NCBI GenBank assembly: GCA_944739405.2
Contig: OX123186.2
Span: 38,549,551-38,613,550, forward strand
Length of the DNA stretch: 64,000 bases
Direction: 5' to 3'
DNA from: Euclidia mi
Lineage: Eukaryota > Arthropoda > Insecta > Lepidoptera > Erebidae
Shown one piece after another: positions 11,112 through 21,625 of this stretch. Made by a program: the position numbers and the translations under genes. Position 1 is the stretch's first letter. Each line of letters begins with the position of its first letter. The notes below the pieces were generated by a model. The model was not told where the DNA came from. It saw only the letters and a list, made by a program, of their open reading frames with translations, and ran no database searches.

Positions 11112-11124
11112 AAGTACCTAATAT

Positions 11125-11448
11125 GCTGTCCGCTTGTGACTATGAATAGTGCAAGTCAACTTAATGCTTCCAAAATGTAGTTAAATATTAAAAACTTGCC
11201 TGTAAGTCTTTTGGTTTCAACAAACTTTTTGATAAGTAGACGCTTGCAGCATTTTCGTGTATCACGATAACCAATATCTATTGATTTCTTGCTTTACCTA
11301 ACAAAACTGAATTATGTCTAATTTTCTAACTGCATTCAAATAGTACATCATTTACAACCTGGTTTTTGTTGATAATTTGTACTTCTAATTATTCTCAGTA
11401 GCCCAATCATTTTGTTACACAATCAAACAATATTTGTGTTTATACTGG
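11125..11448. other. No gene recognised
   Basis: AT-rich DNA on the far side of the R1-like insertion. Nothing recognisable was seen. Confidence 0.5.
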
Positions 11449-11645
11449 ACTAGACAATGCCCGCGGTTACACCCGCGTTATTTAAGGCTACTGCTCCACT
11501 CCCGTCGCTCATAGCGTGATGTTATATAGCGTATAGCCTTTCTCGATAAATGGGCTATCTAACACTGGAAACATTTTTCAAATCGGACCGGTAGTTCCTG
11601 AGATTAGCGCGTTCAACCAAACAAACTCTTCAGCTTTATTCACCA
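11449..11645 (+). repeat. Lepidopteran interspersed repeat, unclassified
   Basis: The sequence runs from GACTAGACAATGCCCGCGG through TCGATAAATGGGCTATC to CTCTTCAGCTTTAT, with GTAGTTCCTGAGATTAGCG in the middle. I recognise the pattern from many lepidopteran genomes. No ends, tail or coding frame are defined here. Confidence 0.45.
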
Positions 11646-11845
11646 CTATTTTTTAATTAGTACAAAAAATTGAACAGGGCAGTAAGTATCTATAACTGAT
11701 CATATTTATGTAGTTGAAAAATAAAAACACTAATTCTCAAAACTGTCTCAAAACTGTCCACAAAAATACGTGATAATTGGTAAATTCAATACTAATACTA
11801 TGACCAACCCATGTACTATCATAGTAAAATTAACCATTTATAAAT

Positions 11846-12284
11846 TACTCTTTTCTTTTAGTCCAGAACACCATCTTTTATTTTGATATTTGTTTGCTTT
11901 CTAATTACATAACTCCGTATTTAATTACTTGTTAAACGATAAATGTTACCGGTCCTAAGCCCGAATGAAGTATGAAGGAGAGGGTAGAATTAACAAAATA
12001 AAAAAATAACTACCCACATTTATTATTTTCCTTCATTTTATTTTCTATGGCTACCTAAATCATAAGTGCGACAGAGAGAATGCGAATGAGCAGGATGGAA
12101 TATTATCAATGACTTAGTGAATGGATTGTAAAATATGACTATGATTTAAGTGAGATTTTCTACAATAAACAAATGATAATAACTTTGCTCTTTATTGATA
12201 TTATGAAATTCTTACGTCACATATATGATAATAATATCTTCGCTAATCTCTCCTTAAAGTTTTTGTACTAATTAAAAAATAGTG
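11846..12284. repeat. Duplicated 0.4-kb block, copy 2
   Basis: This is the partner of 156-557. It carries about 40 extra bases (around 12209-12255) that are absent from copy 1, where AATTCT microhomology suggests a deletion. The flanks of the two copies do not obviously match. Confidence 0.8.
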
Positions 12285-12289
12285 GTGTA

Positions 12290-12500
12290 TATTAGTACTA
12301 GAGTACGCCAGAAGCTACGCCTGCATTTTTTTAAATTTACCAGTTTTGGCCGATCCCGTGAGAATTTCGGGAAATCCCTTCTTAGTGCACCCCTACGGTC
12401 CCCAAGGAACATACATGCCAAATTTCAGCTTCCTGCGCCCAATAGTTTCGGCTGTAGCGTGTCTGTCAGTCAGTAACGCAAGGATTTTATATATTAAGAT
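12290..12500 (+). repeat. 210-bp interspersed repeat (CTAG-start family), copy 1
   Basis: The repeat begins TAGTACTAGAGTACGCC, contains GAATTTCGGGAAATCCC and CCCCAAGGAACATACATGCC, and ends TTTTATATATTAAGAT. Other copies lie at 15515-15726 (plus), 57558-57767 (minus) and, badly decayed, 37655-37856 (plus). It has no inverted ends. The transposon class is unknown. Confidence 0.8.
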
Positions 12501-13239
12501 AATAAGTTAAGTTTTATATATTAAGATTAAAACTTCAAATTATTACACGAATATATTGACGGTTGACCCTCGTCCTTCTCAGATATTATCTACTGAGCAA
12601 CATTAAGATCAACCCGTAAAGGCACGATATTTTGATACAGTTATCAAAAAAGCGAAATAAGAAAATGTCTTCCTCACAAAGCCTTTTCGCTTTTCGATCA
12701 GTATTGACATGACGCAATTTATCTTTGTGACTGTACTTTATCGACAATAAGTATGTGCCTATACGAGATTGTATTAGGTTTTTATGGTTCCATCAGAATG
12801 GAAACCCTATTTGTGAAGCTTTCGTCCATCAGACAAAGAGACAATTTATTTCGTATGTCGGGAACTGGATCCTTAGAGCTGATTGAGTTACGAATTACCT
12901 CTGTGACGGATCTTTCATTCCTTTCTTAGTCGTAGTTTTTATAGAATAAACCCAATCTGTGAAAGTAAGAACGGTTATATTAGCGGAAATAGATATCCCA
13001 CGTATGGGATTAAATTATACGAACAGTATATGTTCATTCGTATCCGTTTTATACTTTTGTCGTTTACTTTCATGCCAATCATAGTAATGCCACTTTAAAC
13101 CTCTAGCTAAGATTGTATGGCACCGAAATGTGGTCTATTCATAAAACATTATGACATCATTTGAAAACTATGAATACACAAAATAAAATTAATATTTGCG
13201 TCCTATTTTATGATTTACATCAATTATATATTAGGTGTA
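12501..13239. other. No gene recognised
   Basis: AT-rich. Around 12775-12860 is a stretch resembling the GGTTCC-type lepidopteran repeat also seen near 29130. No coding signal was found. Confidence 0.45.
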
Positions 13240-13822
13240 AGGAACGGCGTACCGAAAACTGATACTAATGATTCAGTACATGATACTGAGCCAGGCAGTC
13301 TAATTTCCCGGAAAAATTCAAAGAATTAACCCCCCACGTGATAACACAATTAGCAAGCATCGTTAGCTGTTGTAGCCCTGCAGCGCAGCAGCGGCAGCGA
13401 TTACGATATACATGGTGCGCTTATATTTCCTACGCACTATGCGGCCAGCCGTGCGGCTGATCACAATCAACAATTTGTATGAGAAAGTAGTTTCTATACG
13501 CACTACGACGCGGCTACCGCGCGACCGCACCGGTCGTTCTGGTAAATTTTTTGGCTTGCCGCATCCGCAACCGCATAGTGCGTAGGAGCAGGAGCCCTTA
13601 CTCTGCCGCGGCCGCGCGCCGTGGCCGATGTCACGTATCTGTTTAATTATTTATTTTTAAGATAAATCAGTGCGGATCGACAGAAGTTACTGTTGTATTA
13701 GATTACATGAAAAAAATATCCAAAAAGATCTGAAAATTCATAAAAATTTGCCGGAAAATTTAGCTAAGGGCCTCAGTATCATGTACTGAATCACTGGTAT
13801 CGGTTTTCAGTACGCCGTTCCT
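13240..13822. mobile_element. Foldback MITE with ~50-bp terminal inverted repeats
   Basis: The left end AGGAACGGCGTACCGAAAAC (13240) is matched by the inverted right end ending at 13822. The similarity continues for about 50 bp with about four mismatches and then fades. TA flanks both sides (13238-13239 and 13823-13824), as for Tc1/mariner-type target duplication. There is no transposase frame. A separate GC-rich palindrome is nested inside. Confidence 0.75.
13429..13586. repeat. GC-rich nested foldback
   Basis: Perfect 16-bp inverted repeats (CCTACGCACTATGCGG at 13429-13444 and its complement at 13571-13586) bracket a CpG-rich core. It sits inside the larger foldback element and looks like a second insertion. 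Confidence 0.7.
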
Positions 13823-14256
13823 TACATCCAGTATATATTTCGTTTCAAAGACCAAAAGTTAGATTTATATTATCAATGTCTCTTTAATTTTATACTGTGT
13901 ATTTGTTATATTGCAAATATTGGAATATCTTTACTGCGTTCTACATTCGTAAGATTTACTTTGTGATATATCTCTTACAGATGTAATGTGAGTATGAGTA
14001 AGATACGTTTATCTAGGCTTTGCAAATATGTATCATCTAGATTTATACAACGATGTTTACATACTTTGTGAGTATCTATAATAAATTAACGATGCCGACA
14101 TTTTCTATAATATATTTAGGTAGTTTCATTCAACTACTACTACGTAGATTCAAAATATATATCTATTGCTGCTCTCGAACATAGCTCTGCAAGCGCTTGT
14201 CGAATTATTTTTCCCGTAATATTTCCAGCGCTGAGTCTCACCGCATCGTCGCGTGA

Positions 14257-14286
14257 TATAAAAGTCGTCCCCTTATGCTATCATTC
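14257..14286 (+). promoter_or_regulatory. Possible TATA-initiator core promoter
   Basis: TATAAAAG at 14257-14264 is followed 26 bp later by TCATTC (14281-14286), which fits the arthropod initiator TCAKTY. A second initiator-like TCATTT lies at 14294. The spacing is slightly short for the first and long for the second. No downstream gene is recognised beyond a 32-codon frame. Confidence 0.25.
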
Positions 14287-14356
14287 TCTCTAGTCATTTT
14301 CAAGATACTTCGACAACCTTTTATAGAGTTACAAAAGATAACTTCGTTCAATTTCC

Positions 14357-14455
14357 ATGACAGTGTTCAGAGGTCAAAATTATAATTATGTTCAACAATT
14401 TCCGTCCGTCCGTCGTTCCGAAGCCCTGTTTGCTTTGTTTAACCAAGTTAAATAG
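14357..14455 (+). CDS. Possible small ORF, 32 aa
   Basis: This is the first ATG downstream of the candidate TATA box and opens a frame of 32 codons ending in TAG. The peptide (MTVFRGQNYNYVQQFPSVRR, then 12 more residues) is arginine- and glutamine-containing, with no signal peptide or known motif. The ATG context (TTCC before ATG) is not a strong insect start context. It could be an upstream ORF, a short exon or chance. It is unrecognised and listed only because of its position. Confidence 0.12.
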   Translation: MTVFRGQNYNYVQQFPSVRRSEALFALFNQVK

Positions 14456-14939
14456 AAAATGTCAAACAGCTTGATATTTGTTGTTTTCTGATTGACTTTG
14501 GTATTCCTATTTTTTATTGAAACCTTTAATTGTGTTTACGATCAGTTTTATTACAGGTGCTGTTTTGTTATGGTCTCGGAATTGGAATAATTTATGGAAA
14601 TTATAGCTAAACATGCTTTAGGTCCTTATGAGGAAATTAAACCTAAAAATTATAGTGGTCAAGTAGAAACTACGAAGGAACACAAGAACCTAACTAAGTA
14701 AGAGCGTGTGCGTGTGGCTACAAACATTTTTATAATATGTTATTTATAACAGACTACTGAAAGAGAAACATATTTTAGTACATGTACCTAAGTATAACCA
14801 TTTTTGTGACTAAAACGAAGATTTGTTTTTATAGTGTCGGTAATTAGTAAGTATTATTTTCTTTTAGCACTAAATATATCATCAACATTATTGACTTAAC
14901 ATTAACCCACTTGCACCCGGGACTTTCGTCTGCCGGATA

Positions 14940-15236
14940 TAACATAAAATCAGTTCTTCTATAGCGCACCTGTGATTCGATCTCAGCTTTCAAAATGGAT
15001 GGCGATATTTCATAGCTTAGACAAGAATCAATGTATTATTATTGATATACCGGATGAAGATTTTTATTCTCCATAATGACTGCTTGTTGATCTTGACAGC
15101 ATGGACCAACGGCTTAACGTGCTTGGCTTTATGTATAATTTAAAATGCATGTATTTTAAGTCAGAAGTGCACACCTTACGTTTGAATCCGATACCCGCTA
15201 TGTAAAGTTATTACCACTAAGCTATCACTGCCTCAG
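14940..15236 (-). mobile_element. Degenerate SINE, family A2
   Basis: On the minus strand a decayed tRNA head (around 15236-15180) is followed by GCACGTTAAGCCGTTGGTCC and a GTCAAGATCAACAAGCAGTC block, matching the better copies at 48752-49158 and 52425-52990. It has many substitutions, so it is old. Confidence 0.6.
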
Positions 15237-15514
15237 CTATTTTACGATACTCCTTTTTACTACAGCATAGTATTTACACAGAAAACCAAAGAGTTAATTA
15301 ATAAGTGTTACCTGGGGCCGTCGGTCTCAATGCTTGTCTCATGAAACGATATAGTAGGTCCTGTCGGAGACTTATAAAATCTGTCACAAGACTCGGCGAC
15401 AGAAACACACGAAAATAATAATATGAGAAAATTATTTGATATATTATAATTATCCTCGTAGTTTTTTACACATTTGTATAAGCATAAATTTTTATTATAG
15501 TGTAATAATATAAT
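15237..15514. other. No gene recognised
   Basis: AT-rich spacer between two repeats, with nothing recognisable. Confidence 0.5.
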
Positions 15515-15726
15515 ATACTAGTCGACGCCAGCGGCTTCGCACGCACATATTTTCGAATTTCCCGTTTTGCCCGATCCCGTGGGAATTTCGGGAAATCCCG
15601 TCTTAGTGCACCCCTACGGTCCCCACGGAACATACATGCTAAATATTCAGCTTTTTGCGCCGAGTAGTTTCGGCTGTAGCGTGTCTGTCAGTCAGTCAGT
15701 AACGCAAGGATTTTATATATTAAGAT
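15515..15726 (+). repeat. 210-bp interspersed repeat (CTAG-start family), copy 2
   Basis: It begins ACTAGTCGACGCCAGCGG, runs through TGGGAATTTCGGGAAATCCC and ends TATATATTAAGAT. It is close to copy 1 and to the minus-strand copy at 57558-57767. Confidence 0.8.
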
Positions 15727-15774
15727 ATTAAATCATTTTTCGCCGACCGCGCTCTGAGGCGGACGTGTAACTTG

Positions 15775-16650
15775 TGTACATTTTATTTTATCGTTTAGCG
15801 CGGCGCGAGCCGACGCAATCGCAATTTCTTGTCGCCATGAGTGACAACACCAACTTGTGGTGAACGAGCTGCTGGCGTTCCTGCAGCTGAAGCTGGATAT
15901 CATGGACAAGGTGTCGGCTATCTAGATTTGTTCCAGCAACTTCAGCGAGGAGGATATAGTGGCTGTCAAGCTGCTTGTTTACAGGTCGCTAAACAATTGT
16001 GACCAGATAGTGCCCCGCAGGCGTTACGGGACAAAGAAAAGTCTGCAAGATATCATCTAGAAAGGAAGGAGACCGATCCTGACGACGTGCCGACGTTTGT
16101 GGCGAAGGACTTGAACAAGTTGCCTCCCGTCACTTTCGAACACATCGATGACACAAGCCTTTTGAAGGACATTATTTTTCTGAACGCAAGTTTAGCGGAT
16201 GTACACAAGAAGTTACAGGCATCCGAAGAAACTGTTGCGCTCCTGCGCACAGAGGTGGAAGACTTACATAAGGTTGTCGATGTAACTGGGTCACCGGCGC
16301 GTAGTAAGATCAACACTCGGTGAGATGCATGCGTCAATAAATCGGTCGCAAGTTTCGCGTCAGCAGTTTTGTCCGCAGTGCTCCGCGACCCTGCTTCCGT
16401 CTCCGCGGCTCCTCCATGTATCGCCGAGCGAAATAAGCGAATGTTCAGCAGGTCACTGCAAGCACCCTTGTTGCTTTTACGCTGAAGTCCAGGCCGGAGA
16501 AGGCAATAAACCGCGGCAAGGAAGCTGATGATGGTTTTAAGACGGTGCAAAGGAGGAAGAGTCATCAAAAAACCAACAAGAACTGCTGCGGTACGGCTCC
16601 TGTGGAGTTTGGTGCAAACCTGCGCGCTTCCGCACCGAACACACCCATCT
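15775..16650 (+). pseudogene. LINE ORF1 relic with 5' UTR
   Basis: A CpG-rich leader (15745-15836) precedes an ATG at 15837 encoding MSDNTNL. The protein then continues in shifted frames: VNELLAFLQLKLDIMDKVSA, SNFSEEDIVAVKLLVYRS, KETDPDDVPTFVAKDLNKLP, a predicted coiled coil (about 16165-16280), and a basic segment FKTVQRRKSHQKTNKN. This layout matches ORF1 proteins of lepidopteran LINEs, thought to bind the element RNA. At least three frameshifts and several stops (for example TAG near 15922 and 16057) kill the frame. The downstream ORF2 is absent. I recognise the protein by pattern only; the LINE clade is not assigned. Confidence 0.6.
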
Positions 16651-17898
16651 AAACAAAAATGGCAGCATTTGCTTTAGTACGATATCATAATTCTAAAAAG
16701 TTGCGAGGGAAATGTATTCATACCATTCATACGTTAAAGTAACCTCACTGTTCGTTCTGGTGAATAAATTAATATAAACAGAGCCCAAGATTATAGTGTT
16801 CAAATAACGGAACAAGCATTAATCCTGTCTCAGGCTGAAAGGCTTGCTTTGCATATTCAGGCAGTCAATAAGCCCATCCTAGATAAATAGGATGGCGGCA
16901 TGCGTTGTCTATCCCTCAAGCGTTATGATGAAGTGATCATATATCGCACGCCACCAACGACTCATACAATATTCATGGGGCAAGAATGCGCCAATTTGCC
17001 TGACACGTCCTGTTCTCTACAAACAACACGCAGATGTATCTTAAGTTGAGCTTTAGGACAACACTGATCCTCTGTGTACAGAAGTATTACAACACAGTTA
17101 CTACACACGTACTTGAGGAATGGATTTACGCTGCAAAGTTTTGGTTTGAAATAAATTAAGGTTCGGGTTATATGTGGCTCCCAAGTTACGTTGGTGCCCT
17201 AAATTATTTGGCTAGCACGTCTAACGATTTTGGAGCTTGAAAAGTGCCTTTTCCTAGATCATGTTCGTCTTGAAATACTTCAAGTTGGGGCTCTGCATAG
17301 GATAGCTTCTACCCTATATCCCAATAGTCATGATATTTTCAGTACCAACGAATTTATATTTCGATCATGTGTTTGCAGACAAATTTATCATAGATAAAAC
17401 GTAGGTTTCAGTTTCTCACTTCTGTAGTTATAGTTTAATTCTAAATGTAAACATGCTTTATTACATAGTAACCTCTTACAGTACATAGTCATTCCTTCAA
17501 CCCATAAAACATAGTAAAATAAGGGCTTTTAACCAGATCCATATTATTTAATCATGTTGCTGCAAGATCTACTCGTATATCGAGGAAATGTAATTATGTT
17601 GCGTTAGCATAAACTCAACGCAACATATTTTAATTTTTAGTATCGCGTATTCTTATGACAAATATCTATAGAATACATAATTTTGTTGGACGGACTTTCC
17701 CTCATACCATAACATGTTTGTTCAGCCTAGCAATAAAAAAGTCTATGTAATTCGGTGTTCAACACATTACTCGAACTTCAACAGAGTAGAATTGCTTATT
17801 TGTTTACTGAGTTTAATACAAACTAGTTTTCAAATGCTGAATCGGTATCAAAATATGATCACTCGTCAACAACTTCCATCATGAAAAGTAGTTATATG
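16651..17898. other. No gene recognised
   Basis: Moderately AT-rich. A tiny 8-bp-arm hairpin (CCATCCTA and TAGGATGG) occurs near 16873. No coding frame or repeat was recognised. Confidence 0.45.
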
Positions 17899-17958
17899 GT
17901 GCTTGTAAAATAGCATATTTTATGGATCTATCTATAAAATATGCTATTTTACAAGCAC
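17899..17958. repeat. Perfect hairpin, 25-bp arms
   Basis: The arms 17899-17923 and 17934-17958 are exact complements (starting GTGCTTGTAAAATAGCATAT) around the 10-base loop GGATCTATCT. It is the size of a small pre-miRNA, but its perfect pairing suggests a recent foldback. Confidence 0.95.
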
Positions 17959-19922
17959 AGATCCTACTGTATCTTACAGAATACAAATTATCCTAAACGA
18001 ATTCCATGAACTACTACAACTAAAGGTATTAAATATATTTTCGAAGTCATTGTAATGCAGACACTCAAACAGTGATAGGTGATGCCATTGACGTCCCACT
18101 TCAGAATGTAAACACAATATGTCACGACAATAGGAGAAGAAGGTCGTCCATGTAATATGGTATAGATTAGCTGTCATATCAGCCATGAACATATCGATGT
18201 TGTATAGAATACGGAATGTCAATCCCAATTATGTCTCTCCTACTCCAAGTATAAGCCATACGTGATGATATTTTGATTTATATATTATGGCAGTCATGTC
18301 ATATCCTCCCTTGAACCATTTTATTTCGTGAGAGCACTGGGCAACGGTGACCGTACTTAAACAGAAAATCAATACGACTAGAACTTACGCTAGAAATCGC
18401 TTACATTAGCTGTTGACGAAAGGAAATCCGCACAAATAAAATGTAACAAAAAAATGAAAAATATATAAGGGTTCTCTTCCAACACCCGGAAAAATGCCTC
18501 TAACTTAGCTAATAAAGATTTATCATTGCGATAAAAATTTTCATAGCAGTGAGTTGGCCGTAAATAATTCGTGGCATACCTGCGAATGCTGATTTGACAT
18601 GGGTCAGGGCCCTGAACGCAAGCCGTATAATATTTCATTTCTTCCGACTCGAATCACAAGTCCAACCACGGTGCAAATTGAAATTTTGCTCGGACTCCGT
18701 AGGTACTTCTTATTATTGGTTTGTATATACTTACACATTATGTCGATTGCTTCGTGTTTGACCTTTTTTATAATCTCTTACGATCAAAAACAGAATATTG
18801 TATCTAAGTTACTTAGAAAAAAAATCCTGAATCTTTTATTTTTTATCTATTTTGAATAAATAAGTTTCTTGGAGCCCGAGACCAATCTTTTAGTACAGCA
18901 ACAAGGGACATCTAAAAGATTAATTTCGTTACCAAATTAAGCAAAGTAAACACTTAAGATTAGTTAAGAATTTCAGCAAGAATTTTTTGTAAATGTAAAG
19001 AATTAGGTACCAGCCCCAAATACAATTTTACTGCTTTTATATTTATAAGAACATTTGAAATGTTTTGTAGCAATAAATTGTAAAAGCTGGGTTGTTTATA
19101 TTTTTTATCATGATTTGAAATAAAACTAAAACGAAACGCGAAGGTAGTATATCTGATTATGTGAAACTTCGTTGCCTTTACCAATATATACAGAGCTCGT
19201 CCCTTACTGACCGACTTACAGATGTATGTTCCTTGAGGAGTATAGGGAGCACTTAAAGAAGATTTAATCCATCCATCCATCTAAAGGGTTAAAAAGAGGT
19301 CACAACTTGTATGAAAGTCATGGGACATTCACGCAGGTAAAGTAGTGGACAAAAAACCATCTAAAATATCGGTATCACTACCCACGCTCTGTCTTAAAAA
19401 TCCCTGTAAGTTTAATTAGTCTCCCGTTTCTTAAAGTATGTGTTTATTAGTTTTTACAAGTCATATTAAAGAAGAGGACCGTAACTAAAAGTAAAGAGAA
19501 AGGGCTTCTTTATGGATAATTAAAACTAATAAATTTTATCTGCGCTTTTTTAGATACTTGGTTATCGCTAGGCGAGCTTGACCACCAGACGATAATAACC
19601 CTTATTACTTAGAGTTAGGTACTAACACGTTTTGAATGAGCATTGTTCCAAAAACAGACAAAAACAAAGCACACACATTCGGCTGTTTCTCCCACATTCA
19701 TTAATTTGACCGAGCGTCTAACCCCAGAATATCCTGAGCTATTAACTATCGAAAGTGGATATACAATAAATTGAGACTTTTTATATATAAATCAGGGGTT
19801 GAGGCGTGTCGCAGAAGGTCCGTAGATAAACCGGATGGTATAAGAGTAAAGGAGGTTATATCGGAGCAGCTGGGCCGCTCGGCCGTCCGCGACGCGAACT
19901 CACTTCTCATTACAAACGGTTT
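17959..19922. other. No gene recognised
   Basis: AT-rich, with short open frames (60-106 codons) on both strands and no motif in any. Around 19780-19920 a somewhat GC-richer stretch flanks the mariner insertion but was not identified. Confidence 0.45.
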
Positions 19923-19924
19923 TA

Positions 19925-21217
19925 CGAGGGTCAAACTGAAAGTTCTTAGAAAATCAAAAACTGATTACATTAGCCAGTTATTAGTTTTATTATATCTTTT
20001 CAAAATATTGTCCATTGACGTCAATACACCGCTGCATGCGATGGAACCACTGGGAAAAGCACTTTGCCCACTCGTCCTTAGGGGTCTCTTCAATGGCATC
20101 GCGATACGCAGCCACCGCTTCTTCAGCATTCATAAACCGCTTTCCTTTAAGTTTTTCTTTAATTTTTGGAAATAAATAAAAATCACAAGGCGCGAGGTCG
20201 GGGCTATACGGCGGGTGACCCAGTAATTCAACGTTTGATGTCGCCAAATAGTCGATCGTTCGCTTGGCGGTGTGCGACGAGGCGTTGTCGTGGTGAAGGA
20301 GGATCCTACTGCGAGGTCGTTTCTCTCGAACTTTTTCCAAGACAAGTGGCAAACAATTGGTAGTGTACCATTCTGCAGAAACTGTTTTTTGATCCTCTAA
20401 CACAATTGTTGCGAAATGACCTATCCTTCCAAAGAACGAGGCCACCATTTTTTTTCCCGCACTTCGATCTCTCTTCACTTTAGTTGGCAACTCCTCGAAA
20501 GGAAACACCCACTGAGCAGATTGTCTTTTGGTTTCAGGATCATAACAGTAAATCCAGCTTTCGTCACCTGTTAGTATGTCGAACACAGCATTTGAGTCAC
20601 CTCCGTTAAATCTTTCAATCATTTTACGGCACCAATCCACACGATGGAGTTTTTGAGCCTTAGTCAAATTATGAGGTATCCACCGGGCGCAAAGCTTCCT
20701 GACCGCTAAATGTTCGTGGAGGATTTTGTGCACTTGACTCATACCGATGCCTAAGCTTGTCCGAATCTGCTGATAGGTCACTCTTTTGTCAGTCTCTATC
20801 ATACGCCGCACAACACAGATGTTATTTTCAGTCGTCGCCGTAGAAGGCCGTCCCTCACGTACATCATCAGTGAGATTAGTGCGACCACGTTTAAACTCAT
20901 TAAACCAGTTGTAAACAGTCGCACAAGATGGGGCTTCATTGTGAAAGGCCAATCGTAGTCTATCATAACCTTCTTGTTGACTTAAATGACATCGAAAGTC
21001 ATAAAAAATCATTGCACGAAAATTTTCTCGTGTTAAATTCATGTTGACGTGACACAGACAATTTTCAATTTGCAGCCAAATCGTAAAACAAATGACAAAT
21101 GAATGAAATATATACTCAGTAATATTGGCAAAGAGTTCTATTTTCAAATTTTAGAATATTTTTTTTATTATATTTTTTATAAGTGGCCAGTTCTAAGAAC
21201 TTTCAGTTTGACCCTCG
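19925..21217 (-). mobile_element. Full-length mariner transposon
   Basis: The 1,293-bp element has perfect 27-bp terminal inverted repeats, each starting CGAGGGTCAAACTGAAAGTT. It is flanked by the TA duplication (19923-19924 and 21218-21219). It carries one uninterrupted transposase on the minus strand. Length, termini, TA target and gene content all fit an intact mariner. Perfect ends plus an open gene suggest a recent insertion. Confidence 0.97.
19990..21042 (-). CDS. mariner transposase, 350 aa
   Basis: This is a cut-and-paste DNA transposase of the mariner family, which acts in the nucleus on the element's own inverted ends and inserts at TA. I take the ATG at 21042 as start: it gives 350 residues, the normal mariner length, whereas the frame open upstream adds 35 residues overlapping the 5' UTR. 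Visible features are an N-terminal helix-turn-helix region (about 1-110; CATVYNWFNEF at 40-50), the linker motif WIPHNL (121-126), and the catalytic triad Asp160 (TGDESW), Asp252 (HHDNASSH) and Asp287 (YSPDLAPCDFYLFP), with exactly 34 residues between the last two (DD34D). No stop or frameshift is present. All key residues are in place, so the protein may be active. The subfamily is not assigned. Confidence 0.96.
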   Translation of the reverse strand: MNLTRENFRAMIFYDFRCHLSQQEGYDRLRLAFHNEAPSCATVYNWFNEFKRGRTNLTDDVREGRPSTATTENNICVVRRMIETDKRVTYQQIRTSLGIGMSQVHKILHEHLAVRKLCARWIPHNLTKAQKLHRVDWCRKMIERFNGGDSNAVFDILTGDESWIYCYDPETKRQSAQWVFPFEELPTKVKRDRSAGKKMVASFFGRIGHFATIVLEDQKTVSAEWYTTNCLPLVLEKVREKRPRSRILLHHDNASSHTAKRTIDYLATSNVELLGHPPYSPDLAPCDFYLFPKIKEKLKGKRFMNAEEAVAAYRDAIEETPKDEWAKCFSQWFHRMQRCIDVNGQYFEKI

Positions 21218-21308
21218 TATGTGAGGACCGGGCGAATACTGTTATAATACTGTACGTTTCCTGGCTTTAGATAATTGGAATATTTCGTAAGTTTTAAATT
21301 TATTTCTT

Positions 21309-21347
21309 ATTATTATATATATTATTATTATATATTATTATATAATT
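21309..21347. repeat. AT microsatellite
   Basis: Imperfect TTA and TA repeats next to a SINE. Confidence 0.7.
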
Positions 21348-21354
21348 TTTGGAA

Positions 21355-21625
21355 TTGACTGCCTCGTTGGTCTCGCGGCATAAATGTGCGCGTGGGATTG
21401 AGAGGTCTCGGGTTCGATTCCCGGGTCAGGCAAAGTGTTATTGGGTTTTTCCGTTAGGAAATTCTCAGTAGCAGCACGGAGTCTGGTAATGTGCCCGGTA
21501 TGGCAATAGGCTCGCCCCCTATTACGTGGGACTTAAAATTCATGGCGAAATATGGGTGTAATATTACACCTCTGCCTACCCCTTCGGGGATACAGGCGTG
21601 AGTCTATAAATAAAATAAATAAATA
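21355..21625 (+). mobile_element. tRNA-derived SINE with RTE-like 3' end
   Basis: The head begins GACTGCCTCGTTGGTCTCG and has a perfect B-box GGTTCGATTCC. The body contains GCAATAGGCTCGCCCCCTAT. The 3' end is CTCTGCCTACCCCTTCGGGG, then ACAGGCGTGAGTCTAT and an ATAAATAAAATAAATAAAT tail. The same 3' module is found at 23427-23668, 49244-49477, 59277-59345 and 59817-59882, and in shorter form at the end of the RTE-like LINE at 23969. This suggests trans-mobilisation by that LINE. Confidence 0.88.

Larger units (their letters stand above)
13823..14939. other. No gene recognised apart from a possible core promoter
   Basis: AT-rich with a TATA-containing patch near 14257 (separate entries). No long open frame. 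Confidence 0.45.

Noticed and set aside
21043..21147. 35-residue N-terminal extension of the mariner transposase
   Set aside because: The standard mariner length is reached from the ATG at 21042. The extension reads through the transposon's own 5' UTR and is hydrophobic and unlike other mariners.
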